Positions 25,056 through 35,493 of a stretch of 64,000 nucleotides of DNA are shown here, in pieces; position 1 is the stretch's first letter; the number at the start of each line of letters is the position of its first letter. A model generated the notes under the pieces. The model did not search any database, had not been told where the DNA came from, and saw nothing but the letters and a program-made list of their open reading frames with translations. The translations under genes and the position numbers were made by a program. The stretch comes from Calditrichia bacterium (GTDB lineage: Bacteria > Calditrichota > Calditrichia > RBG-13-44-9 > J075). The stretch spans positions 92,769-156,768 of the forward strand of contig JANQRS010000047.1 in the NCBI GenBank assembly GCA_028284445.1, in the 5' to 3' direction.

Positions 25056-26447
25056 ATGAGCACAGGAGTGATTACACAGGTTATCGGTCCGGTTGTGGAT
25101 GTCGAATTTCCCGACGGGAAATTACCTGCTATTTACAATGCGGTCACGATAGAACGTAAGGATGAAGCCCCGCTGGTGATGGAAGTTCAGCAGCATCTGG
25201 GTGAAAATACCGTTCGCTGCGTTGCCATGGACAGTACTGATGGTCTGGCCAGGGGAATCGACGCAAAGGACACCGGTGAAGCGATGACCGTTCCGGTAGG
25301 TGAAGAGGTGCTCGGCCGCCTGATCAACGTTACCGGTGATGCGATCGATCATGGTGAGCCGATCAAGGCCAGCGCTAAGTGGCCGATTCACCGTGAAGCA
25401 CCGGCATTCGAAACCCTCAGTACCGAGACCGAAATTCTCGAAACCGGTATTAAGGTGATCGACCTGCTGGAGCCGTATTCCAAAGGTGGAAAAACCGGAC
25501 TGTTTGGTGGTGCCGGTGTTGGTAAAACCGTACTAATCCAGGAACTGATTCGCAATATCGCAACAGAACACGGCGGCTTTTCAGTATTTGCCGGTGTAGG
25601 TGAGCGGACTCGTGAAGGAAATGACCTTTATGAAGAAATGCGCGAAAGCGGGGTATTGGAAAAAACCGCCCTGGTTTTCGGGCAGATGAACGAGCCTCCG
25701 GGCGCCCGTCAGCGCGTGGGTTTGAGCGCCCTGACCATGGCAGAATACTTCCGTGATGAGCAAGGTAAAGACGTCTTGCTGTTTGTTGACAATATTTTCC
25801 GTTTCACCCAGGCCGGTTCGGAAGTATCGGCGTTGCTGGGACGTATGCCTTCAGCAGTAGGGTATCAGCCGACGCTGGCTACGGAAATGGGGCAGTTGCA
25901 GGAACGTATTACCTCTACAACCAAGGGATCGATCACTTCGGTACAGGCGATTTACGTACCGGCGGATGACTTGACAGATCCGGCACCGGCAACCGCGTTT
26001 GCGCACCTTGATGCGACAACGGTATTGTCCCGCCAGATCTCAGAGCTCGGAATTTATCCGGCTGTGGATCCGCTTGATTCTACATCCCGTATTCTTGATC
26101 CGAATATTGTTGGCGATGAGCACTATAACGTAGCCAAGTCAGTTCAGGAAACACTGCAAAAATATAAGGATTTACAGGATATTATTGCAATTCTCGGTAT
26201 GGACGAATTGTCTGATGAAGACAAGCTTGTGGTGCAGCGTGCCCGTAAGATTCAGAACTTCCTTTCACAGCCCTTCTTTGTGGCTGAGCAGTTCACCGGA
26301 ACCCCGGGAATCTACGTACCGCTTGCGGACACAATCCGCAGTTTTAAAGGGCTTATCGAGGGTGAGTATGATGATTTACCGGAGCAGGCATTCTACATGG
26401 TTGGCAGTATCGACGATGTGCTGGAGAAAGCTAAAAAAATGGCTTAA
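25056..26447 (+). CDS. atpD: F-type ATP synthase subunit beta
   Basis: A 463-residue catalytic subunit with Walker A GGAGVGKT at 151-158, catalytic GERTREG around 182-188, Walker B LLFVDNIFRF and the DELSDEDK (DELSEED-type) lever in the C-terminal domain. ATP synthesis/hydrolysis at the alpha-beta interfaces. Full length and typical. Confidence 0.97.
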   Translation: MSTGVITQVIGPVVDVEFPDGKLPAIYNAVTIERKDEAPLVMEVQQHLGENTVRCVAMDSTDGLARGIDAKDTGEAMTVPVGEEVLGRLINVTGDAIDHGEPIKASAKWPIHREAPAFETLSTETEILETGIKVIDLLEPYSKGGKTGLFGGAGVGKTVLIQELIRNIATEHGGFSVFAGVGERTREGNDLYEEMRESGVLEKTALVFGQMNEPPGARQRVGLSALTMAEYFRDEQGKDVLLFVDNIFRFTQAGSEVSALLGRMPSAVGYQPTLATEMGQLQERITSTTKGSITSVQAIYVPADDLTDPAPATAFAHLDATTVLSRQISELGIYPAVDPLDSTSRILDPNIVGDEHYNVAKSVQETLQKYKDLQDIIAILGMDELSDEDKLVVQRARKIQNFLSQPFFVAEQFTGTPGIYVPLADTIRSFKGLIEGEYDDLPEQAFYMVGSIDDVLEKAKKMA

Positions 26448-26542
26448 GAATGCAACTTCATGAGATGAATCACATTTTTATTCGTTAAGCAAAATATAAT
26501 TAAAGTTGAAATCGTGACTCACGATTATACCCTTTATCAAAT

Positions 26543-26959
26543 ATGGCATATACTACTATGAACGTGGAGATAGCAACGCCTGCTCGCAAATACAGTATTG
26601 AAGATGTTATCAGCTGTACTGCGCCGGGTGTGATGGGTAATTTTCAAGTGCTTGCTGGACACACAGCATTGATCAGCGAGTTGAGTGCAGGTGAGGTCAA
26701 AATTCAGATGCAGGATAAGACCCAGTACTACGCAGTCAGCGGTGGATTCCTTGAGGTTCTCGACAATCGGGTACTATTACTACTCGAAGCTGCGGAACCG
26801 GCAGAGGAAATCAACACCGACCGGGCTACGGAGGCACAGGAGAGGGCTAAGAAGCGTCTGGAGACTCGAAGTCCTGATACCGATATGATACGTGCGGAAG
26901 CCGCTCTGTCTAGAGCGGCTAACCGTCTGAAGGTAGCAGGCAGAGCATCCTCGTCTTAA
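26543..26959 (+). CDS. atpC: F-type ATP synthase subunit epsilon
   Basis: A 138-residue subunit with the beta-sandwich (NVEIATPARKYSIEDV, APGVMGNFQVLAGHTALI, VSGGFLEVLDNRVLLLLE) and C-terminal helical hairpin (about 88-135) that can inhibit ATP hydrolysis. Neither ATG 26543 nor the in-frame ATG 26558 has a good ribosome-binding site; the second matches family N-termini better, so the start is uncertain by five residues. Last gene of the synthase operon, only 49 bp before the TPR cluster. Confidence 0.93.
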   Translation: MAYTTMNVEIATPARKYSIEDVISCTAPGVMGNFQVLAGHTALISELSAGEVKIQMQDKTQYYAVSGGFLEVLDNRVLLLLEAAEPAEEINTDRATEAQERAKKRLETRSPDTDMIRAEAALSRAANRLKVAGRASSS

Positions 26960-27008
26960 TGTTTTAAATAAATCATTATCAGTCCTTAATCATGGTGGAA
27001 AACCCATT

Positions 27009-29597
27009 ATGAGACGTGTATTCTTTGTCGCTATTTTAATTAGTCTCTTGTCGTTGTCCTTAAACGCACAAACCAACCCACCATCAGATTCTGTCGGCTC
27101 GACCAATCAAACCATTTATTCCGACCCGCTGGATTTCCAGGCGACGCTAACCGAATACGTCGCCGGACTATATACAGATTACGGATTCCGGCAAATTCCC
27201 CAGGAACGATATCTCATTAGCCTGATGTACCTCATTAATGCCGAGGTGTCAGGACGGCTTGAGAACCCGGATGCAGCGCGGGAAAAATACTTTTCCGAAC
27301 TGCATAATATGCTCGGTGAAATGCGCCAGTTGAAACGGCGCCTTCGCACGGCTGGTATTCGGGAACTGGATGATTTTGTCAATGACCTTGAGGGGCGTGT
27401 TCGCCTGACGCTCGAGAATCGTGATGTTGACTTCCGTAAGAAGAAGGTCTTCCAGGATGCTCTGCAGATGCTCTACGTATCTGAAGAGATGATCAAGTTG
27501 GATAATGTGCAGGGCCCCGGTGGCCTGACCCAGAAGATTGGCGAATCGAAGGCCCAACTGCTGAGCGCCTTTGGGGAAGTGGAATCCGGTGGAAGCAGCG
27601 GTAGCGGATTGCCGCCCTCCATTTACGATTTGTTTGTGGAATGGCGCAGGACCGATCAAGCCAAGTATGAACTCCGCTTGACGGATGTCTACCTGGCGCG
27701 TCGCAACCTGCTGAATAGCGGCGGCACGGCGGCGGTTCAGCGAATGTTCCGTAAGCAGCTGGAACGCGCGTACATTCATTTCAACCGCGCTGAATACGAT
27801 CTCGCTGAGCGTCTCCTGTCAGACTTGAGCAAGTCCTATCCGGAATGGGGCGTTCGCAACATGGACGATGTGCAGTTCTATATGGCTGAATCGAATTTTG
27901 CTCTCGATCGCCTGGTCCATGCCCGCGATGATTATGAGCTGTTGGTAAACGACTATCCGAATTCCACCTTCCTGGCGAATGCCTATAGCCGATTGGTGCA
28001 AATCAGTTATAACTTGCGTGACTATCTTAATGCAATTTATTACGCAGAGCTGTTTGAGCGGATTGCTGATCCCAATAGTGAAGACTATTACGATATTCAG
28101 TTTCTGGTATCGATGTCCCATTACCAGCTTGGCAATTACGATAAAATTGTGCAAATATTGCTGAATATCCCCGAAGATCATCCCTATTACTATCTGGCGC
28201 AGTACTTTGTCGGCAATGCTTACGCAGCCAACCAGCTTTACGATGATGCAATAGGCGTCTACATCGGATTGATCGATAACAAACTAACGCCTCCGTATCT
28301 CCACGCCCGCGCCCTTTATAAGATGGGCATTTTGGAGTATGAGCGTAATAATTACACAGCGACCATCGGCTATCTCGGCCGTATCAGCAGTGCCTTCTCA
28401 CGCTTTGATAAGGTGTTGAATGCAATGGCCTGGGCGCACTTCGAAAATGAGCGCTCCAAGGAGGCCGATGCACTGGTCGATTTTACCCAGGCCCGCTTCT
28501 ATGCGCGGCGTCTGCTTGATGAATATTACGCTTCACCTTATGTGATGGAAGCCACAGGGCTATTAGCCTTTATTAAACAACTTGAGAACGAACCGATTCA
28601 GGCCATCGGGCTATACCAGGATGTATACCAGGCCAAGGTTCAACGCACGTCTGTTCAAAATTTTCTGGATGAAAGAGAACATCTCGAGCGCCTGTATCTT
28701 GATGCCAAGGCGATGCGAGATAAGTCGTTGCGCACCAAGAATACTGTTGCGTATGGCAAGGCAACGCAGTTAATGGGCGAGCTTTACTCCCAAATATCTG
28801 AAATGGACCTTGCTGAAAGCAGTAGCTCCGGTGCCGCCATGTATCGTGAAGTCGAGCATGTGCTGGGGCAACTGCGTGAATTGAATCGTCTGCGCCTGCG
28901 TGCCGAAGAAACCGGACGCTACGAAACTGTACAGCGAATCGATAGCCTGCAGTTCCGTCTTGGGGCTGTTCTTGAGGCATTTCCGGAAGAAGTTGTGGAA
29001 CAAAGTAGCGGATATGTCAATTATTTTGATGATTATCCGATAAGTAAATATGTCGTCGAAGAAACATCCCGTCATCAGGCAATCAAAGAGAAACGCGAAT
29101 TGGTTAAGAGTGAGATTGCGTTGATCGACGATTTGATGTTGGCAGCTGAGACCAGCAAGAAGCAGGCTTTGGAATCTCAAAACTTCCGCCTGGTGTCTCG
29201 GCTTGAGCAGAAGAAAATAGCTTTAGAGGATCTACGAAAAGAATATGATCAATTACTGGTCGCTACATATGCCGTTCAAACCAACGAAGATCCTTACCCT
29301 GAATTTAGCAGGTGGGGAGATTTGGGGGCTTTTGGCATTATAAATGTATACTTTGATCAGAAGCAGAAGACCCAAAAGAACCTTGTTCAGGTTGCCAATG
29401 TATTGGATCGGGTCAACGTGCAGCTGAATCACCGCAAAGAAGTTATTGAAAGCAAGATCAGAAAGATTGAGTCTGAGGTTAGATTCATGACCATGAAAGC
29501 CCGGATGGAAGAGCGGGCCAGATTGCGGGCCGAGCGTGAACGAGCATTCCGCGAAAGCTATTTTGATACAAGAGAATCTGAGTCAGAAGAAGAATAA
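27009..29597 (+). CDS. Large exported TPR protein (862 aa)
   Basis: A signal peptide of about 21 residues (cleaved near LSLNAQ) is followed by a helical N-terminal region. An array of TPR-like repeats (about 250-530) includes AYIHFNRAEYDLAERLLSDL, YFVGNAYAANQLYDDAIGVY and LYKMGILEYERNNYTATIGY-type units. The last 330 residues are long charged helices, probably coiled coil, ending in acidic DTRESESEEE. It is predicted periplasmic. With the 1592-residue TPR protein and ExbB/ExbD/AgmX genes following in the same direction at short spacing, it is probably a structural part of an envelope-spanning machine. No family name is certain. Confidence 0.85.
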   Translation: MRRVFFVAILISLLSLSLNAQTNPPSDSVGSTNQTIYSDPLDFQATLTEYVAGLYTDYGFRQIPQERYLISLMYLINAEVSGRLENPDAAREKYFSELHNMLGEMRQLKRRLRTAGIRELDDFVNDLEGRVRLTLENRDVDFRKKKVFQDALQMLYVSEEMIKLDNVQGPGGLTQKIGESKAQLLSAFGEVESGGSSGSGLPPSIYDLFVEWRRTDQAKYELRLTDVYLARRNLLNSGGTAAVQRMFRKQLERAYIHFNRAEYDLAERLLSDLSKSYPEWGVRNMDDVQFYMAESNFALDRLVHARDDYELLVNDYPNSTFLANAYSRLVQISYNLRDYLNAIYYAELFERIADPNSEDYYDIQFLVSMSHYQLGNYDKIVQILLNIPEDHPYYYLAQYFVGNAYAANQLYDDAIGVYIGLIDNKLTPPYLHARALYKMGILEYERNNYTATIGYLGRISSAFSRFDKVLNAMAWAHFENERSKEADALVDFTQARFYARRLLDEYYASPYVMEATGLLAFIKQLENEPIQAIGLYQDVYQAKVQRTSVQNFLDEREHLERLYLDAKAMRDKSLRTKNTVAYGKATQLMGELYSQISEMDLAESSSSGAAMYREVEHVLGQLRELNRLRLRAEETGRYETVQRIDSLQFRLGAVLEAFPEEVVEQSSGYVNYFDDYPISKYVVEETSRHQAIKEKRELVKSEIALIDDLMLAAETSKKQALESQNFRLVSRLEQKKIALEDLRKEYDQLLVATYAVQTNEDPYPEFSRWGDLGAFGIINVYFDQKQKTQKNLVQVANVLDRVNVQLNHRKEVIESKIRKIESEVRFMTMKARMEERARLRAERERAFRESYFDTRESESEEE

Positions 29598-29620
29598 CAA
29601 AAGATAAAAGCCATACTGAA

Positions 29621-32600
29621 ATGAAAACGATCCTTAGTAAAATCAGTTTGTGTCTAATCGTTTTAGCGGTGTCTCTGGGGATGCAGACGCAGGAAGTTGC
29701 AGCCCAGGAGGGTCTTTTTAGTGATTCCAGCCTCAGCGTATTTTCCGTTGAAGACCTGGTCAAGATCCGGCAGATTCTCTCACGCGAACGCGGAAGACTG
29801 TTGAACTCGCAGGAAAGAATCCGCGAACGCGGTGTAGAAGTAACCAAAGATTTCCTTGGCAAGACCAAGGAGGAAAACTCGAATCAGGACAAGATTCTGG
29901 TGAGAGTTGCAGAATACTATATCGAAGAAGAAGATATTGCTTTTGAAAGCCGCTTTGACAGCTACGAAGAGCAGTATGTTGCCTACGAAAAGCAAATGCA
30001 GGCCTATGAACGTGGCGATTTGAAGGCAGAACCGGTGGAACCGGATCAGCCGCAGCGTGATTACGGCAAAGCCATTGCGATATATGACCTTATTATTCGT
30101 AATTTCCCCGAGTCCGACCTGATCGATGATGCCTACTATAACAAGGCATACTTGCTGGATGAAATGCAGGAAGAGCAGGCAGCTCGCCAGCTGTTTCAAT
30201 CCATTATCGATGAGTTCCCGGAAAGCACCTATGCACCGGAAGCTTACATGAAGCTGGCTGAAAGCTATTTCTACCCGGAACCGGGTGATAGCCTTCCGCA
30301 GACCATCCTGAAACTGAACAAGTCGATTCAGTTGTATAAAAACGTGCTTCAATACAAGGACTCGCCTCGCTACGATGAAGCCCTTTACAAATTAGGCTGG
30401 AGCTACTACCGTTTGGCCGGTGAAAATCCGGACCATTATACGGACGCAATACTCTACTTTCTGGCAGTTGTGCGGGATATTGAAAAGCTCTCCGAACTGG
30501 ACCCAACCGGGGAAATTATCCGCGCGGACGTGAAGCCCGAAGCCTTGCAGTTTATCGCTGCCTCATTTATCGACCCCGGTTATCGCAAAAGCGGTGTTCC
30601 GATGGCCAAGGCGTTCCTGGAGAAACTGGATAAGCCGGAGTACGGCATCAGCATCATGGAAAATATGGGTGATCGCTATGCCAAAATCACCAAGTGGCAA
30701 GATGCGATTAATTCTTATTACGAATTGCTGGAGATGTATCCGGAATACCCATATGCCCCGAGCATCAAAAAGAAAGTGGCCGACGCATATATCGCTGACG
30801 AACAGTATGAGCGGGCATATGACGAGCGCAATCGCCTTTTCGAAAATTACAATCCGAAATCTGAATGGTATGCTCAGTTGGAGCAGCGCCAGGGCGCAGA
30901 TCGCTTAACGGCGATGGACAATGCCTATAAGATTACGGAAGAGGCATTTCGCACTAATATTACTTATGTCTATACCATTGCCAATCAGCTGGAGAGCGAC
31001 AGTAGCTTTACTTCCAGCCGTCCGGTATACGAACAATTTACCGACCTTTGTGAACGCTATCTAGAGAACTATCCAACCGATGAAAATGCCTACGAGATCA
31101 ACTGGGCGTATGCATTTGTGCTGGATACCAAGCTTTCCCGTTTCGAAGAAGCATTTGTTGAGTATATCCAGGTAAGCAATGACTATCTCGAGACCTCACG
31201 TCAGCTGGATGCGGCAGTGAATGCCATCAACGCGGCAGATACCCTCGTTAAGATCGCCCGCACCCTGGATGATCCGACGCAACTGTCGATCGAATCTTCG
31301 GCACCGCAGCTTCAGGTAGCCGAACTGGCGCCGGAAGAGAAAATGCTGGCGGAAGCCTACGACAACTTTATCAAGCTCTTCCCGAATTCAGCGGAAACGC
31401 CGTCCGTTTTGGCCGCTGCCGGTGCACTTTACTACAATCACCGTCAGTATGACCTGGCCCGTAAGTATTATAAGACGATGGTTACCAAGTTTCCGAAGTC
31501 CCAGCAAAAGAGCATTGGCCTCGTTTCATTGATGAACAGCTATTTCTTTTTGGGCCAGTATCGGGATGCCGAGATTGTGGCCAAGAAGATTCTTGAATCG
31601 CCGGAAATTCCTTCCGATCAGATCGAAATCGCCAAAAGCCGTATCGGTGAATCGATATTCAAGAATGGTGAACGTCTGGAACAGGAAGGCAGCTTCGCTG
31701 ATGCGGCCCGCGAATATCGCCGGGTATATGAAGAAGCTTCGGAATATGTTGAGTTTGTCGATCTCTCACTGTTCCGATCTGCCCGTAATTTCGAGCAGGC
31801 TGACGAGTGGCTGAGAGCAATTGAGACCTATGAAATCCTGGTTGAAGGATATCCGGAATCGAAGTACGTGCTCGACGCCCTGAACAACATCGCTGCTGAC
31901 TATAAAGAATTGGAAGACTACCTGAGCGTAGCGAAAACCAACGAGCGGATATTCGAGCGTTTCCGTGGTTCCGAAGAGGCGGAGAATGCGCTGTATAACT
32001 CCAGCTTGTTTTATGCCAAAGCTGAAGCCTGGAGCGAGGCGATTCGCGCGAACAATATTTATATCGAAAACTATCCGAACAATCCGGAATCCAAAGAACT
32101 TCTCTTCGAAAATGCCAAGTATTACCTGAAGCTGGATGATCTGGCAAGCGCGAACAATATCTATCGCCAGTTTGCGACCCTGTATCCCAATGATCCGCTG
32201 ACTGTGGAAGCGTTCTACAATCGTGGTGTTTATTACTTCGAACGGGTTCGTTTGGATTCGGCGAAGTCTGAGTTTAACAAGGCCGTGGCGCGCAGCAATG
32301 AATTTGCCCGTGCCGGTCGCGACCCGAACCTCTATTTTGCTGCGGAAGCGAACTACAAGCTTGGTGCAATTCTCTATCGCGAATACAACGATATTCAGTT
32401 GAGTTACCCGCAAAGTGCGCTACGTCAGCAGTTGGAGCGCAAGCAGGGGAAACTTGCTGAGGTTGAAGATGCATTTACCAACGTGATTGGCTATGGTTCC
32501 GTGCGCAGCTTTGAGGCAATGTTCAAAATCGCCGAGGCTTACGAAGGTTTTGCCGATGCGATCAGCAACCAGCGATTATCGCCGGAATTATCGGCGGAGC

Positions 32601-34399
32601 AGAAACTGGTTCAGGAAGATCAGGTCTTTAAAGCGTCGGTGCCGGCATATGATCGCGCTGTGGATGAATACAAGAACGTTATGCTGAATCTGCCGAAGCT
32701 GGCGGACAAGCTGGAAGTCAATATGGACGGCACTGCTGAAGACACCTTGCCGATTGAAGTTGAGGCAGATAGCGGTGTCGTTGTTCAGAAAGAGGTTGAG
32801 GCAGATAGCAGTGCAGAAGTAGCACGCAAGTGGTATAGCCGGGCGAAAGAAAAGATTTCACTCATTCAATATAATGTGGCCGATCGCTCTTCACAGTTTA
32901 TTACCAAATACCTGCGTGTTGACAACCCGAATCAGGGCTTGAAGGCCTCTGTTTTTAAGGATCAGGTATTGCGTAAGCTGGTTGCGCCGCAGGTGAATAC
33001 AACCATTGAAGCGCATCTGAAGAATATCCAGGTGTCTGACGAGCTTGGCCTGGAAAACCGCTACGTTGAGGAGTCGAAACGCAAAATCCTCCTGGCGCGG
33101 AATACCCTGGCAAATGAATATGAAAAGCTGACGTACGAAACCGGTGATCTTTACCTGAGTGCTGTAGAAACCCTGGAAGACTTGATTACTCAGGGCGAAG
33201 GTGCGGTAACGCCGGATGGATTTGACTACTACGATTATCACGACAGCTATATTATGCAGCTAATCTTCCTGATGAATCAGTATGCGAAGATCTCTATTAG
33301 CCAGTATCGTTCTACGCTGCAGCTGGCAGGTGATAACAATATTTCCAACGACGCAAAAACCACAACCGAACAAAAGATGTTCAACTTTGGATATGAAGTC
33401 GGCCAGCTGATGAACACGCTGGCAGAGGTGCCCGCCGCCAAGAGCGAAGCAATGATTACCGTGTTCGACTCAACGCTGAATGAGAACTATCAGTTAGGCA
33501 GCACCTTTTATGATGATCAGAATTTTGAATTAACCTCTCAGGCACAAGGGCTCTATGAATTTGCCTACGGTATCGGCAAAGAATTTAATATCGATAATAT
33601 CTGGACTCAATTGATTCTGGTAGAATTGGTAGAACTGGACCCGGTTACCTACGTCGAGGATTTACCGAGAGAAGAAGTCGTCATTCAGTCAGATACCACC
33701 TGGTCCGCGACATCAGTTTACACGCCCAGCTGGAATATGACCGACTTTGTGGAAACAACAGATTGGCAGCCGGCAGTACGCAAGGCAATACCGCTGGATG
33801 TCACAGTTGCCGGATTCGACACGATGGCTGTTGATCCACGGTCGATTTGGTATGCGGTTTACCGCTCCGGAAGCGCTGGCACCGGCAGTCTTGGCAGTCC
33901 TTTGGATATGGAAGATCGCTCCCTTGTAGACTCGCTTGCTGTTGATAGCAGCCTGACGGCTGGTGTAGACTCGCTCGGAATGGCTGAGATAGAGGTTGAA
34001 CCGGACAGCGTTGTTGCTTATTTTAGAAGATCGTTTACACTCTCATCTGCTCCAATTGAAGGATGGCTGGCCGTGGCCGCCGACCAGGGATATCGTTTCT
34101 ACATGAATGATATTTATATCCTGGGCATCGATTCAGAAGGCTTTGACCGCATCGAACGTCTTGACTTTGCCACGTTCTCGGAATTTATCAAAGACGGTGA
34201 GAATACAATTGCTATTTCGGTCACCGACCCGGACGGCGTACCGCGCTATGGACTGAAATTCTACATGTCGCTCCGTCTGCTCCCGGGTGAGATTACAGAA
34301 ACGATCAATAGAATTAAAGAGCAGATTCAACCGCGTGATATTCGGGTTGAAGACCTGCAGAGAGCAGTGATTTTGAATAAGAACCGTATTCTTGAGTAG
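29621..34399 (+). CDS. Giant exported TPR protein with C-terminal beta domain (1592 aa)
   Basis: The N-terminal signal peptide (MKTILSKISLCLIVLAVSLG, cleavage near VAAQ) is followed by more than a dozen TPR/Sel1-like repeats. Typical units are KAIAIYDLIIRNFPESDLID, ARQLFQSIIDEFPESTYAPE, AIETYEILVEGYPESKYVLD and AIRANNIYIENYPNNPESKE, of the YbgF/BamD style. A low-complexity, duplicated EVEADSGVV/EVEADSSAE segment lies at about 1045-1067. The last 170 residues are different: strands with FRRSFTLSSAPIEGWLAV and ADQGYRFYMNDIYI resemble a galactose-binding-like jelly roll. No transmembrane segment beyond the signal. It is probably the main periplasmic scaffold of the adjacent ExbB/ExbD motor system; this is inference from the operon. 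Confidence 0.85.
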   Translation: MKTILSKISLCLIVLAVSLGMQTQEVAAQEGLFSDSSLSVFSVEDLVKIRQILSRERGRLLNSQERIRERGVEVTKDFLGKTKEENSNQDKILVRVAEYYIEEEDIAFESRFDSYEEQYVAYEKQMQAYERGDLKAEPVEPDQPQRDYGKAIAIYDLIIRNFPESDLIDDAYYNKAYLLDEMQEEQAARQLFQSIIDEFPESTYAPEAYMKLAESYFYPEPGDSLPQTILKLNKSIQLYKNVLQYKDSPRYDEALYKLGWSYYRLAGENPDHYTDAILYFLAVVRDIEKLSELDPTGEIIRADVKPEALQFIAASFIDPGYRKSGVPMAKAFLEKLDKPEYGISIMENMGDRYAKITKWQDAINSYYELLEMYPEYPYAPSIKKKVADAYIADEQYERAYDERNRLFENYNPKSEWYAQLEQRQGADRLTAMDNAYKITEEAFRTNITYVYTIANQLESDSSFTSSRPVYEQFTDLCERYLENYPTDENAYEINWAYAFVLDTKLSRFEEAFVEYIQVSNDYLETSRQLDAAVNAINAADTLVKIARTLDDPTQLSIESSAPQLQVAELAPEEKMLAEAYDNFIKLFPNSAETPSVLAAAGALYYNHRQYDLARKYYKTMVTKFPKSQQKSIGLVSLMNSYFFLGQYRDAEIVAKKILESPEIPSDQIEIAKSRIGESIFKNGERLEQEGSFADAAREYRRVYEEASEYVEFVDLSLFRSARNFEQADEWLRAIETYEILVEGYPESKYVLDALNNIAADYKELEDYLSVAKTNERIFERFRGSEEAENALYNSSLFYAKAEAWSEAIRANNIYIENYPNNPESKELLFENAKYYLKLDDLASANNIYRQFATLYPNDPLTVEAFYNRGVYYFERVRLDSAKSEFNKAVARSNEFARAGRDPNLYFAAEANYKLGAILYREYNDIQLSYPQSALRQQLERKQGKLAEVEDAFTNVIGYGSVRSFEAMFKIAEAYEGFADAISNQRLSPELSAEQKLVQEDQVFKASVPAYDRAVDEYKNVMLNLPKLADKLEVNMDGTAEDTLPIEVEADSGVVVQKEVEADSSAEVARKWYSRAKEKISLIQYNVADRSSQFITKYLRVDNPNQGLKASVFKDQVLRKLVAPQVNTTIEAHLKNIQVSDELGLENRYVEESKRKILLARNTLANEYEKLTYETGDLYLSAVETLEDLITQGEGAVTPDGFDYYDYHDSYIMQLIFLMNQYAKISISQYRSTLQLAGDNNISNDAKTTTEQKMFNFGYEVGQLMNTLAEVPAAKSEAMITVFDSTLNENYQLGSTFYDDQNFELTSQAQGLYEFAYGIGKEFNIDNIWTQLILVELVELDPVTYVEDLPREEVVIQSDTTWSATSVYTPSWNMTDFVETTDWQPAVRKAIPLDVTVAGFDTMAVDPRSIWYAVYRSGSAGTGSLGSPLDMEDRSLVDSLAVDSSLTAGVDSLGMAEIEVEPDSVVAYFRRSFTLSSAPIEGWLAVAADQGYRFYMNDIYILGIDSEGFDRIERLDFATFSEFIKDGENTIAISVTDPDGVPRYGLKFYMSLRLLPGEITETINRIKEQIQPRDIRVEDLQRAVILNKNRILE

Positions 34400-34415
34400 A
34401 GAAAGGAATTACAAT

Positions 34416-34748
34416 ATGGCGAGCGAACGGTTTTTGTGGCTTTGCCTGGTATTTCTGATTGGCAGTTCAATTAGCCTGTTTGCACAGGAACAGGAGCAAG
34501 AAAGGGTTGTGAACGAGGATCAGGTGATTCAGATCGAAGCGCAGATTCTCGACACCAGAGCGGAACTTCCTCAGGTGCAAATTCTTGACAAACGCAAAGT
34601 GTCGGAATTTGATGAAGTAAAAGTTGAGAAAAGTTTCAAATCTGAATTGTCCGGTAAGAGTGAAGAAATAGAGTTCAAACCGATTACCAGTGGCAAGATC
34701 AAACCAATCAGGAATATGGAAGAACTTTTAAACAAAAAAAGGTTCTAA
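34416..34748 (+). CDS. Small secreted acidic protein of unknown function
   Basis: A 110-residue protein with signal peptide (LWLCLVFLIGSSISLFAQ) and a charged, Glu/Lys-rich mature part with short strands (VIQIEAQILDTRAELPQVQI, VEKSFKSELSGKSEEIEFKP). ATG at 34416 has GAAAGGAA upstream and lies 16 bp after the giant TPR gene; an upstream TTG would overlap that gene. I do not recognise the family. Position immediately before exbB suggests a periplasmic component of the same machine. Confidence 0.75.
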   Translation: MASERFLWLCLVFLIGSSISLFAQEQEQERVVNEDQVIQIEAQILDTRAELPQVQILDKRKVSEFDEVKVEKSFKSELSGKSEEIEFKPITSGKIKPIRNMEELLNKKRF

Positions 34749-34801
34749 CCGAAGATAACAACGGCTTTAAAACTTAAAGACATATTCAGGAGAAAAAATT
34801 T

Positions 34802-35467
34802 ATGGGAAATGCATTTTGGAGTGAATTTCTTGGCGCTTTCAATCCATCCTCCGAAGGATTTGCCTTCATGTGGTTAATCCTCTTCTTTCTTGTGATTGCG
34901 ATTAGCATCGCAGCTGAGCGTATTTACTATGTTATTGTGAAGTCCAACGTGAACAGCGATAAATTCATGATGGAAATCCGCAAGTATGTTACCTCCGGTA
35001 ATATCAAACGTGCTATTGAATTGTGCGAATCCGGCAAGCAGAAAGCACTGCCTTATGTTGTTTTGGCTGGTCTGAAGCGCGTTGCTGAAAGTGAAAGCCT
35101 TGATTTTCGCTCTATCCAGAATGCTGTAGATGAAGGCACGCTGGAAGTGATTCCGAAGCTGCAAAGACGCACAAATTATCTGTCCATGTTAGCCAATATT
35201 GCCACCCTGACCGGATTGATGGGAACGATCTATGGTCTGATCGTTGCGTTCTCGGCGGTAGGTAACGCTGAGATCCCGGAAGATCAGAAAACGCGTCTGC
35301 TGGCGCAAGGTATCTCGACGGCGATGAACACCACGATTTTTGGTTTGGCAGTCGCTATTCCGACGATTGTTGCTTACAACATCATCCAGAATAAAACTGC
35401 CCAGATTATCGACGATATGGACGAGCACCTGGTAAAACTGATCAACTTAATCACCGGTAATCGCTAA
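34802..35467 (+). CDS. MotA/TolQ/ExbB-family proton-channel protein
   Basis: A 221-residue three-helix protein: TM1 at about 22-45, a cytoplasmic domain, TM2 about 128-150 (LANIATLTGLMGTIYGLIVA) and TM3 about 170-192 (GISTAMNTTIFGLAVAIPTI). The threonines of the TLTGLMGT and NTT motifs that line the channel are present. At the position of the TM3 glutamate of E. coli ExbB/TolQ I read Thr (GISTAM). It forms the pentameric stator around an ExbD dimer. AGGAG ribosome-binding site. Confidence 0.92.
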   Translation: MGNAFWSEFLGAFNPSSEGFAFMWLILFFLVIAISIAAERIYYVIVKSNVNSDKFMMEIRKYVTSGNIKRAIELCESGKQKALPYVVLAGLKRVAESESLDFRSIQNAVDEGTLEVIPKLQRRTNYLSMLANIATLTGLMGTIYGLIVAFSAVGNAEIPEDQKTRLLAQGISTAMNTTIFGLAVAIPTIVAYNIIQNKTAQIIDDMDEHLVKLINLITGNR

Positions 35468-35493
35468 GGATTTTTGGCAAGAGGACTTAAGTT

